Assembly (NCBI GenBank): GCA_033064195.1
Contig: JARBJD010000114.1
Location: forward strand, 144,962-208,961
Length of the DNA stretch: 64,000 bases
From: Blattamonas nauphoetae
Taxonomy: Eukaryota; Preaxostyla; Oxymonadida
Direction: 5' to 3'
Below, one piece after another: positions 46,312 to 55,747 of the stretch (position 1 is the stretch's first letter; the number at the start of each line of letters is the position of its first letter). Made by a program: the position numbers and the translations under genes. The notes under the pieces are model-generated. The model had not been told where the DNA came from, searched no databases, and was given only the letters and a program-made list of their open reading frames with translations.

Positions 46312-47853
46312 ATGTCCGAAGCGACCATCAAAATCAAATCTGTTCGCGGAGATGGAACAACTGTGACTATCACTGACGGAATGACAATCCTCCAAGTTAA
46401 GGAAAAGATCAGCGAACAACTGTCAATTCCTGTCACAGAACAGAAATTGATCTTTAATGGCAGAATAGCAAAAGATGAACAAACGATGCAAGAACTCTGT
46501 ATGAAACCCATCATTTGGTCGTCATTTCTCTGGTTATTTTTCCGAAAACACTTTCAATCCTCCGTGTTTTTCCTCATCAATCACTAAATCTCCGGTCGGA
46601 CTTTCTGCCGCCATTTTCTCTTTCTTCTGAATGAATTCTTATTCTTCTCCATCGTTTGGTCACCAGCAATTGTTAATAACTGTACTGTTCACCTTGTTCG
46701 GGCAGCTCCGAAACCAGCAACCACAACAACAAGCGCTACACCAACAGACTCCCAAACACAACAAACTTCAACACCTCCGCAGTTTGGAGGACAACAACAA
46801 TCGCCAGGATTCGGACAACAGCCATCACCAGGGTTTGGAGGGGGCATGGGTGGAATGCAAAATCCAATGTTCGGTGGAATGGGCGGAATGCAAAATCCTC
46901 TTCTTTCAGAAATACTTCAAAACCCAATGTTCGCTCAAATTCTCGAATCTCCAATGATGGAACAAATGATGCAATCGATGCTTGGTGATCAATACACACC
47001 TGAAATGATGCAAATGGCGCGGGCCCAAATGAGGATGATGAGCCAGCAAGGACAAGGACAAACACAACAGAACCAAACCCCTCAAGGGTTTCCGAACACT
47101 TCCTCTCAGCAATCAACGCCACCTCCTACTTCGGGAGGTTCGACATGGGGAACTGGAGGTCAGCCAGGATCTCAAGCAACTTCTCCCCAACCTGGTCAAC
47201 AGAACCAAGGAGCCGGAGGTTTTGGAGGGATGGGGATGGGGGGAATGCCAGGGATGGGGATGGGAGGAATGCCAGGGATGGGTATGGGAGGAATGCCAGG
47301 GATGGGGATGGGGGGAATGCCTGACATGCAGACGATGATGCAAATGATGCAGAACCCATTCGTTCAACAGCAACTCCAACAGTTCATGCAGGACCCACAA
47401 GCAATGCAGCAGGTGATGAACAATCCACTATTTCAACAAATGGCACAACAGAATCCAATGCTTCAAGCTGAAATGCAGATGATGCAACAAAACCCACAAT
47501 TGTTTGCCCAAATGTTGCAAGCTCAGACAAACATGATGAGTCAAATGGCTGGAAATCCAGGAGGGACGCCGCCAAATAGCGGAATAAACCAAGGAATGGG
47601 AGGTTTTAATTTTGGAGCTGGAATGGGCGGACAAACATCACCTCAAGCACAACAAACACCACCACAGACACAACAGACACCGCCAACTCAGGTGTCACAA
47701 GCAGAGTTGGAACAGAGGTTTGCAGCGCAGTTGGGACAGCTGCACGAACTGGGGTTCTTCGATGACAAGCTAAACTGTGAGGTTCTTCTTTCAACAAGTG
47801 GGAATGTGCAATATGCGATCGAAAAGATCTTGCAAAAGACAGGAGGATTGTGA
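46312..47853 (+). CDS. UBQLN: Ubiquilin / Dsk2 (UBL-STI1-UBA shuttle)
   Basis: Exons 46312-46498 and 46667-47853 join across a 168-nt intron to 1,374 nt (457 residues, TGA). Residues 1-75 are a ubiquitin-like domain (LIFNGRIAKDEQTMQEL, then VHLVRA restored by the splice). The middle has two Met/Gln/Asn-rich STI1-type blocks (NPMFAQILESPMMEQMM and VMNNPLFQQMAQQNPMLQ). The last 45 residues are a UBA domain (LGQLHELGFFDDKLNCEVLL). The protein carries ubiquitinated or membrane-protein clients to the proteasome. A GMGMGGMP repeat lies between the STI1 blocks. Confidence 0.95.
47219..47320 (+). repeat. 24-bp tandem repeat encoding GMGMGGMP
   Basis: Four near-identical eight-codon units in the linker of ubiquilin. 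Confidence 0.85.
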
Positions 47854-48009
47854 TTTTGTGTTGATTTTTCATTCACTTTCATTATTCATCAAACATGCGC
47901 TCGCGTCTGACAAAAATGGTTGGAAGGTCATTGTTGATGAAAAAGGAAAGAAAGAAAAGGGAAGGGAGAAGGAAGAAAGAAGATTGAAGCAAAAACGAAA
48001 GAAAAGGTT

Positions 48010-48082
48010 AGCCTCGAGGGAGAATCGAACTCCCGACCTCTTGCTTACTAGGCAAGCGCTCTGCCAACTAAGCCACCGAGGC
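48010..48082 (-). tRNA. tRNA-Thr(AGT)
   Basis: A complete cloverleaf on the minus strand. Acceptor GCCTCGG pairs with TCGAGGC (one G-U), anticodon stem CTTGC/GCAAG, loop CTAGTAA with anticodon AGT, T-arm GGGAG-TTCGATT-CTCCC. There is no intron. A TTTT run follows within 10 nt on the transcribed strand and would terminate Pol III. Confidence 0.95.
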
Positions 48083-48915
48083 TTGTTTTATGCCTTCAAC
48101 CCAAGTACTTTTATTTCACCCACGTCATTCTCAGCCCTGCTACTGTTTCTCCACGTTATCTCACTCCACTTTCTTCTCTTTCTCCAAAATAGTCAACACA
48201 TTTTCCAGATCGTTCAACCTCCTTTCGTCCTCTGTTCGTCTCTTCCACTGTAATCTTCTGAGACTACTCTCAAGACACATTCACTCGTCTTCCCTCTGAA
48301 TCTTTCCATAACCGTTTTCAGCTCTGTCCAAGGCCACCAAGACCAACAACACTGAAGAAAACAACAAGATAAGATCCACACGAACGAGATGAAGGGTTGA
48401 AAGAAGCAAAGTCAGGAAAAAGAACATCCATAAAGAGGTCTTCACACGCGCGTTTGGTCGTAAGAATTAATGGTTGAAGAAGGTCAATAATTGGCTAAGT
48501 TACAGAAAATCTGGTGAGAATGTGCGACAATATCGGTGAAAGAGGATAATGTGGAGTCAATGTGATAAGGAGAAACTCCTGATTGAATCTGAATGACATG
48601 GTTCGAAAAAAAACTAATTGAGCTAAAGTCAGAGAATAGTGCGTCAAGGACCCAGTACACTTTCACAAAGGTTGTACTGATGTATTGTTTTAAAGTTTCC
48701 AACACTCTCAATTGGTCAAAAGGCGATCCGCACATAATCAAAAGGAATGTGAGTTGTCGAAGTGGATAGCAAAATCAGGAACGGTGGTGAAGTATTTAAT
48801 TTGGGGTGATTTGATAGCGATGAAGCGAGAACAGAGAAAAAGTGGGCTCTTTCAACTGCTTTTCTATTTCGGTGGCTTTGGCACAAGGGAGGTAATTGGG
48901 AGACGAAAAAACAAG
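48083..48915. other. Spacer between the two tRNA genes
   Basis: About 830 bp, pyrimidine-rich in its first half. The only coding-like feature is a minus-strand frame at 48484-48741. I see no repeat or other RNA gene. Confidence 0.4.
48484..48735 (-). CDS. Possible small gene or last exon (about 83 aa)
   Basis: An open frame from ATG within the TTATGTGCGG sequence to a TGA at 48484. It encodes MCGSPFDQLRVLETLKQYIS and onward, with balanced hydrophobic composition rather than low complexity. It has no recognised family. It may be the 3' exon of a gene interrupted upstream. Low confidence. Confidence 0.25.
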   Translation of the reverse strand: MCGSPFDQLRVLETLKQYISTTFVKVYWVLDALFSDFSSISFFSNHVIQIQSGVSPYHIDSTLSSFTDIVAHSHQIFCNLANY

Positions 48916-48988
48916 CTCGATGTAGTCTAGTCGGCTAGGATAGGGGATTTTCACTCCTCAGACCCGGGTTCGATTCCCGGCATCGAGG
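48916..48988 (+). tRNA. tRNA-Glu(TTC), retrotransposon target
   Basis: 73-nt cloverleaf. Acceptor CTCGATG/CATCGAG pairs perfectly; anticodon stem GGGGA/TCCTC with anticodon TTC at 48950-48952; T-arm CCGGG-TTCGATT-CCCGG; discriminator G at 48988. The retrotransposon array starts at the very next base, so the tRNA gene itself is intact. The element's first bases (TTCGTTTTT) supply a T-run that can act as the Pol III terminator. The last 16 bases (48973-48988) recur after each retrotransposon copy. Confidence 0.95.
48973..48988 (+). repeat. 16-bp target sequence, copy 1 (inside tRNA-Glu)
   Basis: ATTCCCGGCATCGAGG: the 3' strand of the T-arm, the acceptor strand and the discriminator base. Repeated at 56164-56179 and 63345-63360. 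Confidence 0.92.
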
Positions 48989-49066
48989 TTCGTTTTTCGC
49001 GTTTTACACCCTTTTGCACTCTCCGTGCTCTAACTAACGTTTTCCGAGAAAATGGAGTCTCCACAT

Positions 49067-49096
49067 CATGATCCGACCGAAAAAGTGTCGATCATG
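49067..49096 (+). promoter_or_regulatory. Conserved hairpin in the retrotransposon 5' leader
   Basis: CATGAT pairs with ATCATG (6 bp), a bulged C, then CGAC pairs with GTCG (4 bp) around an A-rich loop. The same stems are present in copies 2 and 3; only the A-run in the loop varies. Function unknown: it could be an RNA-binding, translation or processing element. Confidence 0.55.
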
Positions 49097-49720
49097 TTGA
49101 TCGCACCAAAGCCGGTCAATATGGCACTCTCCCTCCTCATGACCACGATCAACCGTGCAAAATGCCTCGCCTGAGAACTGCACCTCTTCTTTTCTCATAC
49201 ACTGCCTTCGACACCCCCAACCAACCCCTCCCAACACGATGCTCCAAACTCCTCACACCACCCACCCCTCACCTCACCCTCCCGCATTTCTTCAGTTATA
49301 TTTTCGCAAGAAGCAGACACCTCCTTCTCTGCACCTATTCCGTCGATACGAACACAGTCCAGACAACTTTCATCTTGTCAATCCAACCATCGTTCATTTA
49401 CCCCCGCATCGGCCAAACAAGCCGTATCACTCGATTCCTATCCATATTCTCCATCCCACCAACAGCGTCACTATCTTCCCAGATCCCCCTATCCTCGAAA
49501 CGTCCATTCGAATCGGATCGTTCTCTCCTCCCCAACCCGCCAACAAAACTCGTCTACCCTCCCCTCTGACGATGCGAAACAAGATCCTTGGTGGGGATCG
49601 GGACTGGCTCCTTCCAGTTTCCACCCATCCACCACCCCTCAACTGCCCTCACCCGACCGTCCCCCACGACCACCTAAATACCCCCAACCGCCCCGACAAC
49701 TCACTCTCCGACGCTCCAGC

Positions 49721-52700
49721 ATGGAGAGAGAGGAGGAGGCCTTCGACGAAAGTCACAACGAACCAACCATCAGCGAAGCAACAAAAGAAAGAAAAACGAA
49801 CAAAAATTCCGAGCGATTCGGACTACAAAAGATGATTGGTTCGATTGGAAACTTCTTCTCGTCCAGAGCAAAGAAAAAAGAAAAATCACAACAGCAACTG
49901 GACAACCCCATCGCTCAGCCCAGAGCCGAAACCTCAAAGAAGGACGAAGAGGCCACTTCAATTCAGGTGGGAAGGGAAGATGATCAGGAGGAAGGAGAAA
50001 CAGTAGAGGAGGAAGGAGAGACAGGAAACTTTCAAAGCAGAACAGAGGAAGAGGAGAACACCAACCAATCTTCTATCCAACCAAACTCTTCAGTCGAATC
50101 CACGCATTCGCCCCCATCCTCCCCAATTCAGCTGAAAAGAACGCTTCGTCAACGGGACCCGGTGACAAAGCAAGCAATCACCGGGAACCGCCTCAAATCG
50201 AACTTTTCACACCCACTCAACTCAACATCCTCCCAAACTCCCAAAGAAAGACAGAAACAATCCCCAAAACTCCCAAACCGTCGCCGTCCCCCAAAACGAG
50301 TCGGAAAATCACCAATTCCGATCCATCAACCTCCTCTCACTCCAATCAGTCCATTACCTCTCGTATACGACTCAGACATCGCAAACCAATTCCAAATGAG
50401 ATTAAAGAGTGAGACAGGGAGGGAGAGACAGAAACAGAAAAGAAAGAAGGGCAGAAAGAAACCTCAACTCGACAGCGAATCAAACGATACCTCCGACTCA
50501 GAAAATCAGTCCCTTGGGTCCATTAGGAGTAGAAAGAGAGATTGTCCCACGCCGGCCTCTTCCTCTTCACAGGAAGAATCCACAACCTCGGCATCCAACC
50601 AAACACTCTCTCAACAGCCAAACAGCACCAATTACCAATCAAATGACAATACATCTGCAAAAACTGGAACAGCAGTCATTTCAACTCAAAAAGTGACCGA
50701 AGGAGGAACGGAAACGGAGGAACAGAAGAAAATCGAGAAGAGACAAAGACAAGTCGAACAACTCAAGAATCATATCCTCAGAAGAGTCAAAGCAACACCA
50801 ATAGCTGAAAGCTCAACGCAAACCGAAGCAACGAACCCACAACAACTCAAAAAGACAGGAAACGTCCAGATGACAATGGACAGCTTCTTTGAGGTCCAAA
50901 AGCGAACAAGCCCTCCTCTAGAGCAAACCGAACCACCCCTTCCACCACACATCGTCAACCAACTCTATCAACCAACGTTCATCACAAACAACATCGACTT
51001 CACCAACTCCTTCAACTCCACCACCAACATATTCACAGTGTCGCAACCGACGATGAACATGTTCTTCGAAACGGAAGAGGAGGGAATGGCGAAAGATGAA
51101 TGGGAAATAGAATGGCTCGGAGGGGACATCGACTCAAACGGAATCCAAGAAGATGAACAAGCCAAACAATACCAATACGAGAACGACTTCATCAGAAAGA
51201 GGGACATCGCACTCAATTGGGAATGGCAACATGGGAATTCGCCTGAGATGGGATTTACAACAGAACACTTTGGGAAAACGGAGAATGAAACTGAAATGAG
51301 CGGGAAAAGGGAATGTGGGACAGATACGATGGTGAAAGTGGAGAGCGGGCTGGATATGATTGGGAAAGTGGAGAGCGAGTCAGTTGCGATTAGGAAAGTA
51401 GAGAGCAGGACAGATTCGATTGGGACAGTGGAGAGCGGGTCAGAAATGATGAAGAAAGTGGAGAGCGAGTCAGATACAACGGGGAAAGTGGAGAGCGGGT
51501 CGGAGACATTGCGGAAAGTGGAGAGCGGGTCAGATACAACGGGGAAAGTGGAGAGCGGGCCAGATACAACGGGGAAAGTGGAGAGCAGGTCAGTGACAAG
51601 GGGGAAAGTAGAAAACGGAACCAGATCGATTGAACGAATGGAAGGTGAACGGGACAAGCTCACGAGTGTGAAGATGAATTTGAACGAACCAATCAAAAGG
51701 AAAGAAAACAGAACTACACCTCTGACATTCCAGGGGCAATCCGAAACAAAGATACAAGCCGACACGGACGACTGGCTTTCAAAACTCGAAAGGGCCGCAG
51801 CGGAGGACACACTCCCCATCACCCAAGCCCGGAAAGACAAACACCCCCAACAAGAAGGAGTTGAAAAGAATCTGGACAGTTCTTTCCAGGAACAGCTGGA
51901 GGAGTTGGTGAACCGAAGGAAGGAGGTGGAGAACATGTGGATGAGTCGGAAACTCAGTGTGAAGCAGGTAGAAGATAGAAAGGGTCTGATGACAGTCAAT
52001 CGAACAGAGATTGCAGGGAATGTGAAGAGCGGTGAGGAAGCGAATCAAAGAGAGGATGAGAAGCTTCTGAGCTGGGTGAAGATGCTCATAGAGACAATGA
52101 AGATCTGGAACAGCATCAACTTCAAGAAGCTGATGGGAAACCTTGAGTTGAAGGAGGGCCAAACTTTTTGGAGGACAAAGAGATGGGGAGAAGACAAAGT
52201 GATGAAAGTTGAATCGCTTGCAACCGCGACGATCCGAAAGCTCCTGCCAATCCTTGGCATCGCTCCAAACACATCCCTCCCTAATTACATCCTCCATCTC
52301 CCATTGAACGAACTCTCTCGCGAACACATTGAACTCATCAACACCCACACAACGACTAGCACAGAATACACATTCGTGATTGCGAAAGCATGGAACCGAA
52401 TCAAAGCGCCAGAAAAGAAGATTGGACAGCCTGTCACGCTGAGAGAGAAAGAGTTCGCTCACTCCAAGGCACTTCAGTCACTCGATCCGTCCGAAGGACA
52501 CAGCCTCCCCAACACAGTCCAAATCCCAATCCCGACATTCAAGCAACCACAAGAAGCCTCACATCTCCGCCCAGCAGACCTCCCACCATTCAACCCAACG
52601 AATGGCTACACAAGTTGGAGTGAAGACCTAACGACACAGCATCTTCACGGAGGTAGGACACTCCTTGCCCACCTCCTCTCCAAAGCAAACGATCGCCTCG

Positions 52701-55700
52701 CAGACACAAACTGGTCGCGAGAGGAGATAGATGAGCTGATGTGGAAGCTGTCGTCGATCCCGTCAGAGCTGAAAGCCAGAACGCACAAACCAAAGAGGAA
52801 GACCGAAGAGAGGACAGTGAGGCTGAGCCAAGAAGAGACATTGAACCGAGCAGTGAAGAAGTGGGAGAACTTGGTGGCAAGAGGGAAGACGAGCTCCATC
52901 ACGAAAGAGATCGAGGACATGAATGCCGGTCGCACACAGTCACTCTCCTTCGACGAAGTGAAGCAAAGAATCACAGCCCTCCACAACGATGAGGACAGGA
53001 AGGCCCTCTATCTCAGTGTCAACAGGAGGACAAGGGAACAAGTGCGCAGTGGAGAGAAACTGGAGATCAGGAACGCGACCAATGGTCTCAACTCGAACTC
53101 CACACCCTCGCTCGACGGCCTCACAGCTGAGTTCGTCAAGAGATGCTGCCGAAACGACAAGATCGTGGAGGACCAATTGGGCAATCTCATCTCTCTCTGC
53201 CTCGAAAGGAACTATCTCCCTCAAGCGTGGTGCGTGTGCAGGATGGTCGGGATCCCGAAAACAGATGGGAAGATCAGACCGATCGCTGTCCAACACACCT
53301 TGCGGAAACTTATGGCTCGCCTACTCCTCGAACGGAACAAGGGTTGGTTGCAGAGGCACACCTCCCCAAGACAAGTCGGGGTGGGTGTGAGGAACGGCAG
53401 GAGCGTGGTTGTTGATGCGGTGGAGCATGCCATCGACGAGGCAATCCAACAGAGAACCACACAGTTCATCGTCATGCTTGACATGTCCAATGCCTTTCAG
53501 AATGTCCGAAGACAACAACTCCTCAACAAGCTGGCAGACATCGAGGACTACGACGCTGAACTCTTGCACTTCATCAGAAATTCCTTCGAGCAAGAGACCC
53601 TCATCCTCAGTCGAGGCGAGGAGACAGCAGCGATCCCAAACAGCCGCGGTGTCCAGCAGGGATGTCCACTATCTCCATCCCTCTTTGCCTTCTACATCAC
53701 TGAACCAATGAGGCAAGCTGAAGCTGGCGGAGCAACGGCATGGGGTTACCTCGACGACCTTGTCCTCATGGCGAACTCGGAAGCCCAACTCAACCGCAGC
53801 CTGACCAAGCTCTCAACATCCCTCACTGCACACGGCCTCACCCTCAATCCAACGAAGACGGTCATCATGTCAGTCGTCGATGGCGTCCCCTCAACCAAAC
53901 CGATCAACGTGCTCGGTCACTCGGTCACTCCTCGAACATCGGCCAAGCTTCTTGGTACGATCGTGACCAACGACCAGCAAACCAGAGACAACTTCTTCAT
54001 GGAGCGAGTGGAGAGAATCAAGTCGACGCTTCCCAAGGTCTCCCTCCTCAGTCACCAAGCACACTTGCATCTCCTCCGTCAATCCATCTCCTCCAAACCC
54101 CTTCACATCCTCGCCACCACCTTCATCTCAGAGGAAGCCCTCATCTCCGCAGACACCACCATCACCTCCCACCTCTCAAATCTCTTCAACATCCCTGATT
54201 CCCAACAGTTCCTCATCCACCTCCCAATCAAAGAAGGAGGACTCGGCATCCCCTCATTCGTTCAGACAGCCCTTCCATCACTCATCTGTTCACACGCATC
54301 GCTCCACCCAGAGATGTGGGAAGCCGATCACATCCAGAGAGCGAAGGTCGACCTCGAGTCAAGGGACACACAGCCATCCTTCTCGACTTCGAAACCAGTA
54401 ATGAGGATGATCACACACTTGACGAAGGAAGAGTACGATGCAGCGAGACAGGGTCAGAAGCAGTTGAGAGAGCTCATGACGAAGGAGGAAACAGCAGCGA
54501 AGCTGTCATTGCTGTCCGTCCACCAACAGAACAAGCACAATGTGATCAAGTCAGCTGAGAATCAGAAGTGGCGGTCCACACTTCCAGCAGACAGGTACCA
54601 CAAGATAAACAACAACGTCTTCAGGTGCGCGCTGGACAATCTCTTTCTGAAACCTCCCCTCTCCTTCTCGGAGGCCACCCGTTTCAACATGGACTCCAAC
54701 CCACACACACACGCACCCACCCAACTCCGTTGTCCTGCATGCCAGTGTGAAATGCTGGAAGACCACGCCGGCTGCTGCAAGCGAACCAGCAGTGAGAGAC
54801 TCGCAAGGCATCACGCCATCAAGTTCCTGCTTGCGCAGACACTCAAGGAGATCCCGTCAATCACTGTGAGAACCGAGACCAAGATGGGAAGAGACGATGA
54901 AGATGCAAATGAAGAAGCAAACACAATAGCCGATCTTCAACTCAGAGTCACCACTGGCTACACCAAACACCGCTTCGTCCGAGACATCCTCGGAATCAAA
55001 GACGATGGCCAAAGGATCCTTGAGTTCGGACTTGATCTCGTGATACCACAAGACTTCACAAGCAGATCACACACGCAGAGAGGGATGATGGACCCGAAAG
55101 GCAGAGTCAAGGAAGCAGAGAGGAAGAAGGAAAGGAAGTACAGCAGAGCGGGCCAAAGCCACACAGTCATCGGCATTGGCTTGAGCGACCACGGCCACTC
55201 AGGCCCCAACGCCTCACTCTTCTTCGACTTCATCAAACAGCTTGCTATCGAAAGGAAGATACCCAACCCACTCCCCATCTTCTTCACCCAAGTATCAGTC
55301 ATCATGGAACTCGTTCGCTCCCACATGGAACAGACATACATCAAGACGCTCAGCCATCTTGCTAGGAGGAAGGAAGAAGAAAGAAAGCGCACTGTTGGGA
55401 TCGAAATGGACATGGAATCATTCAACCTCATCACTTCAGTCACCGGAGACTCACTCCACAACACTTCAATCACACTCATCAACAACACTACACACAACAA
55501 CCCCACACTTCACAAGGCAAACACCACACATCACCTTCAAATCACACCACCTCAACCCATCACCTCACCATCCCCCACTTCACCTCACACACCGGAGCAC
55601 CAAACACCCCACTCTCCCCTCCCCACCACTCCACTCCCCTCACCCATCACAGCAACGCCCAACCCAAGACTAACACAAACCAAACTTCGTCTAGGAAAGG

Positions 55701-55747
55701 GTATGTTGCTGCAGATGGACGGCGGAGATTCGAAACGCAGAATATAG
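49721..55747 (+). CDS. Retrotransposon polyprotein: reverse transcriptase, CCHC, restriction-like endonuclease (2,008 aa)
   Basis: Uninterrupted 2,008-codon frame. Residues 1-900 are charged and disordered, with a 10-residue repeat tract. The reverse transcriptase spans about 1118-1450: PSLDGLTAEF (motif 1), GIPKTDGKIRPIAV, catalytic MLDMSNAF (motif A, about 1251), GCPLSPSLFAF (motif B, about 1312) and YLDD at 1343-1346 (motif C). A zinc knuckle C-x2-C-x7-H-x3-C sits at 1671-1686. A restriction-like endonuclease follows: ADLQ (Asp 1738), FGLDLVI (Asp 1772) and a KERKY lysine near 1805. No AP endonuclease, RNase H or N-terminal zinc finger is seen. In copy 2 the frame begins 186 codons earlier at a MPRLRT start (56356). 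Here the matching ATG is at 49162, but single-base differences in C-runs put it out of frame, so the true protein is probably about 2,190 residues. Confidence 0.9.
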   Translation: MEREEEAFDESHNEPTISEATKERKTNKNSERFGLQKMIGSIGNFFSSRAKKKEKSQQQLDNPIAQPRAETSKKDEEATSIQVGREDDQEEGETVEEEGETGNFQSRTEEEENTNQSSIQPNSSVESTHSPPSSPIQLKRTLRQRDPVTKQAITGNRLKSNFSHPLNSTSSQTPKERQKQSPKLPNRRRPPKRVGKSPIPIHQPPLTPISPLPLVYDSDIANQFQMRLKSETGRERQKQKRKKGRKKPQLDSESNDTSDSENQSLGSIRSRKRDCPTPASSSSQEESTTSASNQTLSQQPNSTNYQSNDNTSAKTGTAVISTQKVTEGGTETEEQKKIEKRQRQVEQLKNHILRRVKATPIAESSTQTEATNPQQLKKTGNVQMTMDSFFEVQKRTSPPLEQTEPPLPPHIVNQLYQPTFITNNIDFTNSFNSTTNIFTVSQPTMNMFFETEEEGMAKDEWEIEWLGGDIDSNGIQEDEQAKQYQYENDFIRKRDIALNWEWQHGNSPEMGFTTEHFGKTENETEMSGKRECGTDTMVKVESGLDMIGKVESESVAIRKVESRTDSIGTVESGSEMMKKVESESDTTGKVESGSETLRKVESGSDTTGKVESGPDTTGKVESRSVTRGKVENGTRSIERMEGERDKLTSVKMNLNEPIKRKENRTTPLTFQGQSETKIQADTDDWLSKLERAAAEDTLPITQARKDKHPQQEGVEKNLDSSFQEQLEELVNRRKEVENMWMSRKLSVKQVEDRKGLMTVNRTEIAGNVKSGEEANQREDEKLLSWVKMLIETMKIWNSINFKKLMGNLELKEGQTFWRTKRWGEDKVMKVESLATATIRKLLPILGIAPNTSLPNYILHLPLNELSREHIELINTHTTTSTEYTFVIAKAWNRIKAPEKKIGQPVTLREKEFAHSKALQSLDPSEGHSLPNTVQIPIPTFKQPQEASHLRPADLPPFNPTNGYTSWSEDLTTQHLHGGRTLLAHLLSKANDRLADTNWSREEIDELMWKLSSIPSELKARTHKPKRKTEERTVRLSQEETLNRAVKKWENLVARGKTSSITKEIEDMNAGRTQSLSFDEVKQRITALHNDEDRKALYLSVNRRTREQVRSGEKLEIRNATNGLNSNSTPSLDGLTAEFVKRCCRNDKIVEDQLGNLISLCLERNYLPQAWCVCRMVGIPKTDGKIRPIAVQHTLRKLMARLLLERNKGWLQRHTSPRQVGVGVRNGRSVVVDAVEHAIDEAIQQRTTQFIVMLDMSNAFQNVRRQQLLNKLADIEDYDAELLHFIRNSFEQETLILSRGEETAAIPNSRGVQQGCPLSPSLFAFYITEPMRQAEAGGATAWGYLDDLVLMANSEAQLNRSLTKLSTSLTAHGLTLNPTKTVIMSVVDGVPSTKPINVLGHSVTPRTSAKLLGTIVTNDQQTRDNFFMERVERIKSTLPKVSLLSHQAHLHLLRQSISSKPLHILATTFISEEALISADTTITSHLSNLFNIPDSQQFLIHLPIKEGGLGIPSFVQTALPSLICSHASLHPEMWEADHIQRAKVDLESRDTQPSFSTSKPVMRMITHLTKEEYDAARQGQKQLRELMTKEETAAKLSLLSVHQQNKHNVIKSAENQKWRSTLPADRYHKINNNVFRCALDNLFLKPPLSFSEATRFNMDSNPHTHAPTQLRCPACQCEMLEDHAGCCKRTSSERLARHHAIKFLLAQTLKEIPSITVRTETKMGRDDEDANEEANTIADLQLRVTTGYTKHRFVRDILGIKDDGQRILEFGLDLVIPQDFTSRSHTQRGMMDPKGRVKEAERKKERKYSRAGQSHTVIGIGLSDHGHSGPNASLFFDFIKQLAIERKIPNPLPIFFTQVSVIMELVRSHMEQTYIKTLSHLARRKEEERKRTVGIEMDMESFNLITSVTGDSLHNTSITLINNTTHNNPTLHKANTTHHLQITPPQPITSPSPTSPHTPEHQTPHSPLPTTPLPSPITATPNPRLTQTKLRLGKGMLLQMDGGDSKRRI
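51333..51632 (+). repeat. 30-bp tandem repeat encoding KVESGSDTTG-like units
   Basis: About ten head-to-tail 10-codon units (KVESGLDMIG, KVESGSETLR, KVESGPDTTG and others) in the N-terminal region of the retrotransposon ORF. In copy 2 (about 58515-58850) the tract differs in unit order and has indels that break the frame. Confidence 0.85.

Noticed and set aside
48989-49060. HDV-like ribozyme at the element 5' end
   Set aside because: I could not draw a convincing nested double pseudoknot by eye; kept only as a test under the hairpin finding.
50968-51999. Minus-strand 343-codon frame with SPLSTF repeats
   Set aside because: Antisense of the KVESGSDTTG repeat tract in the retrotransposon ORF.
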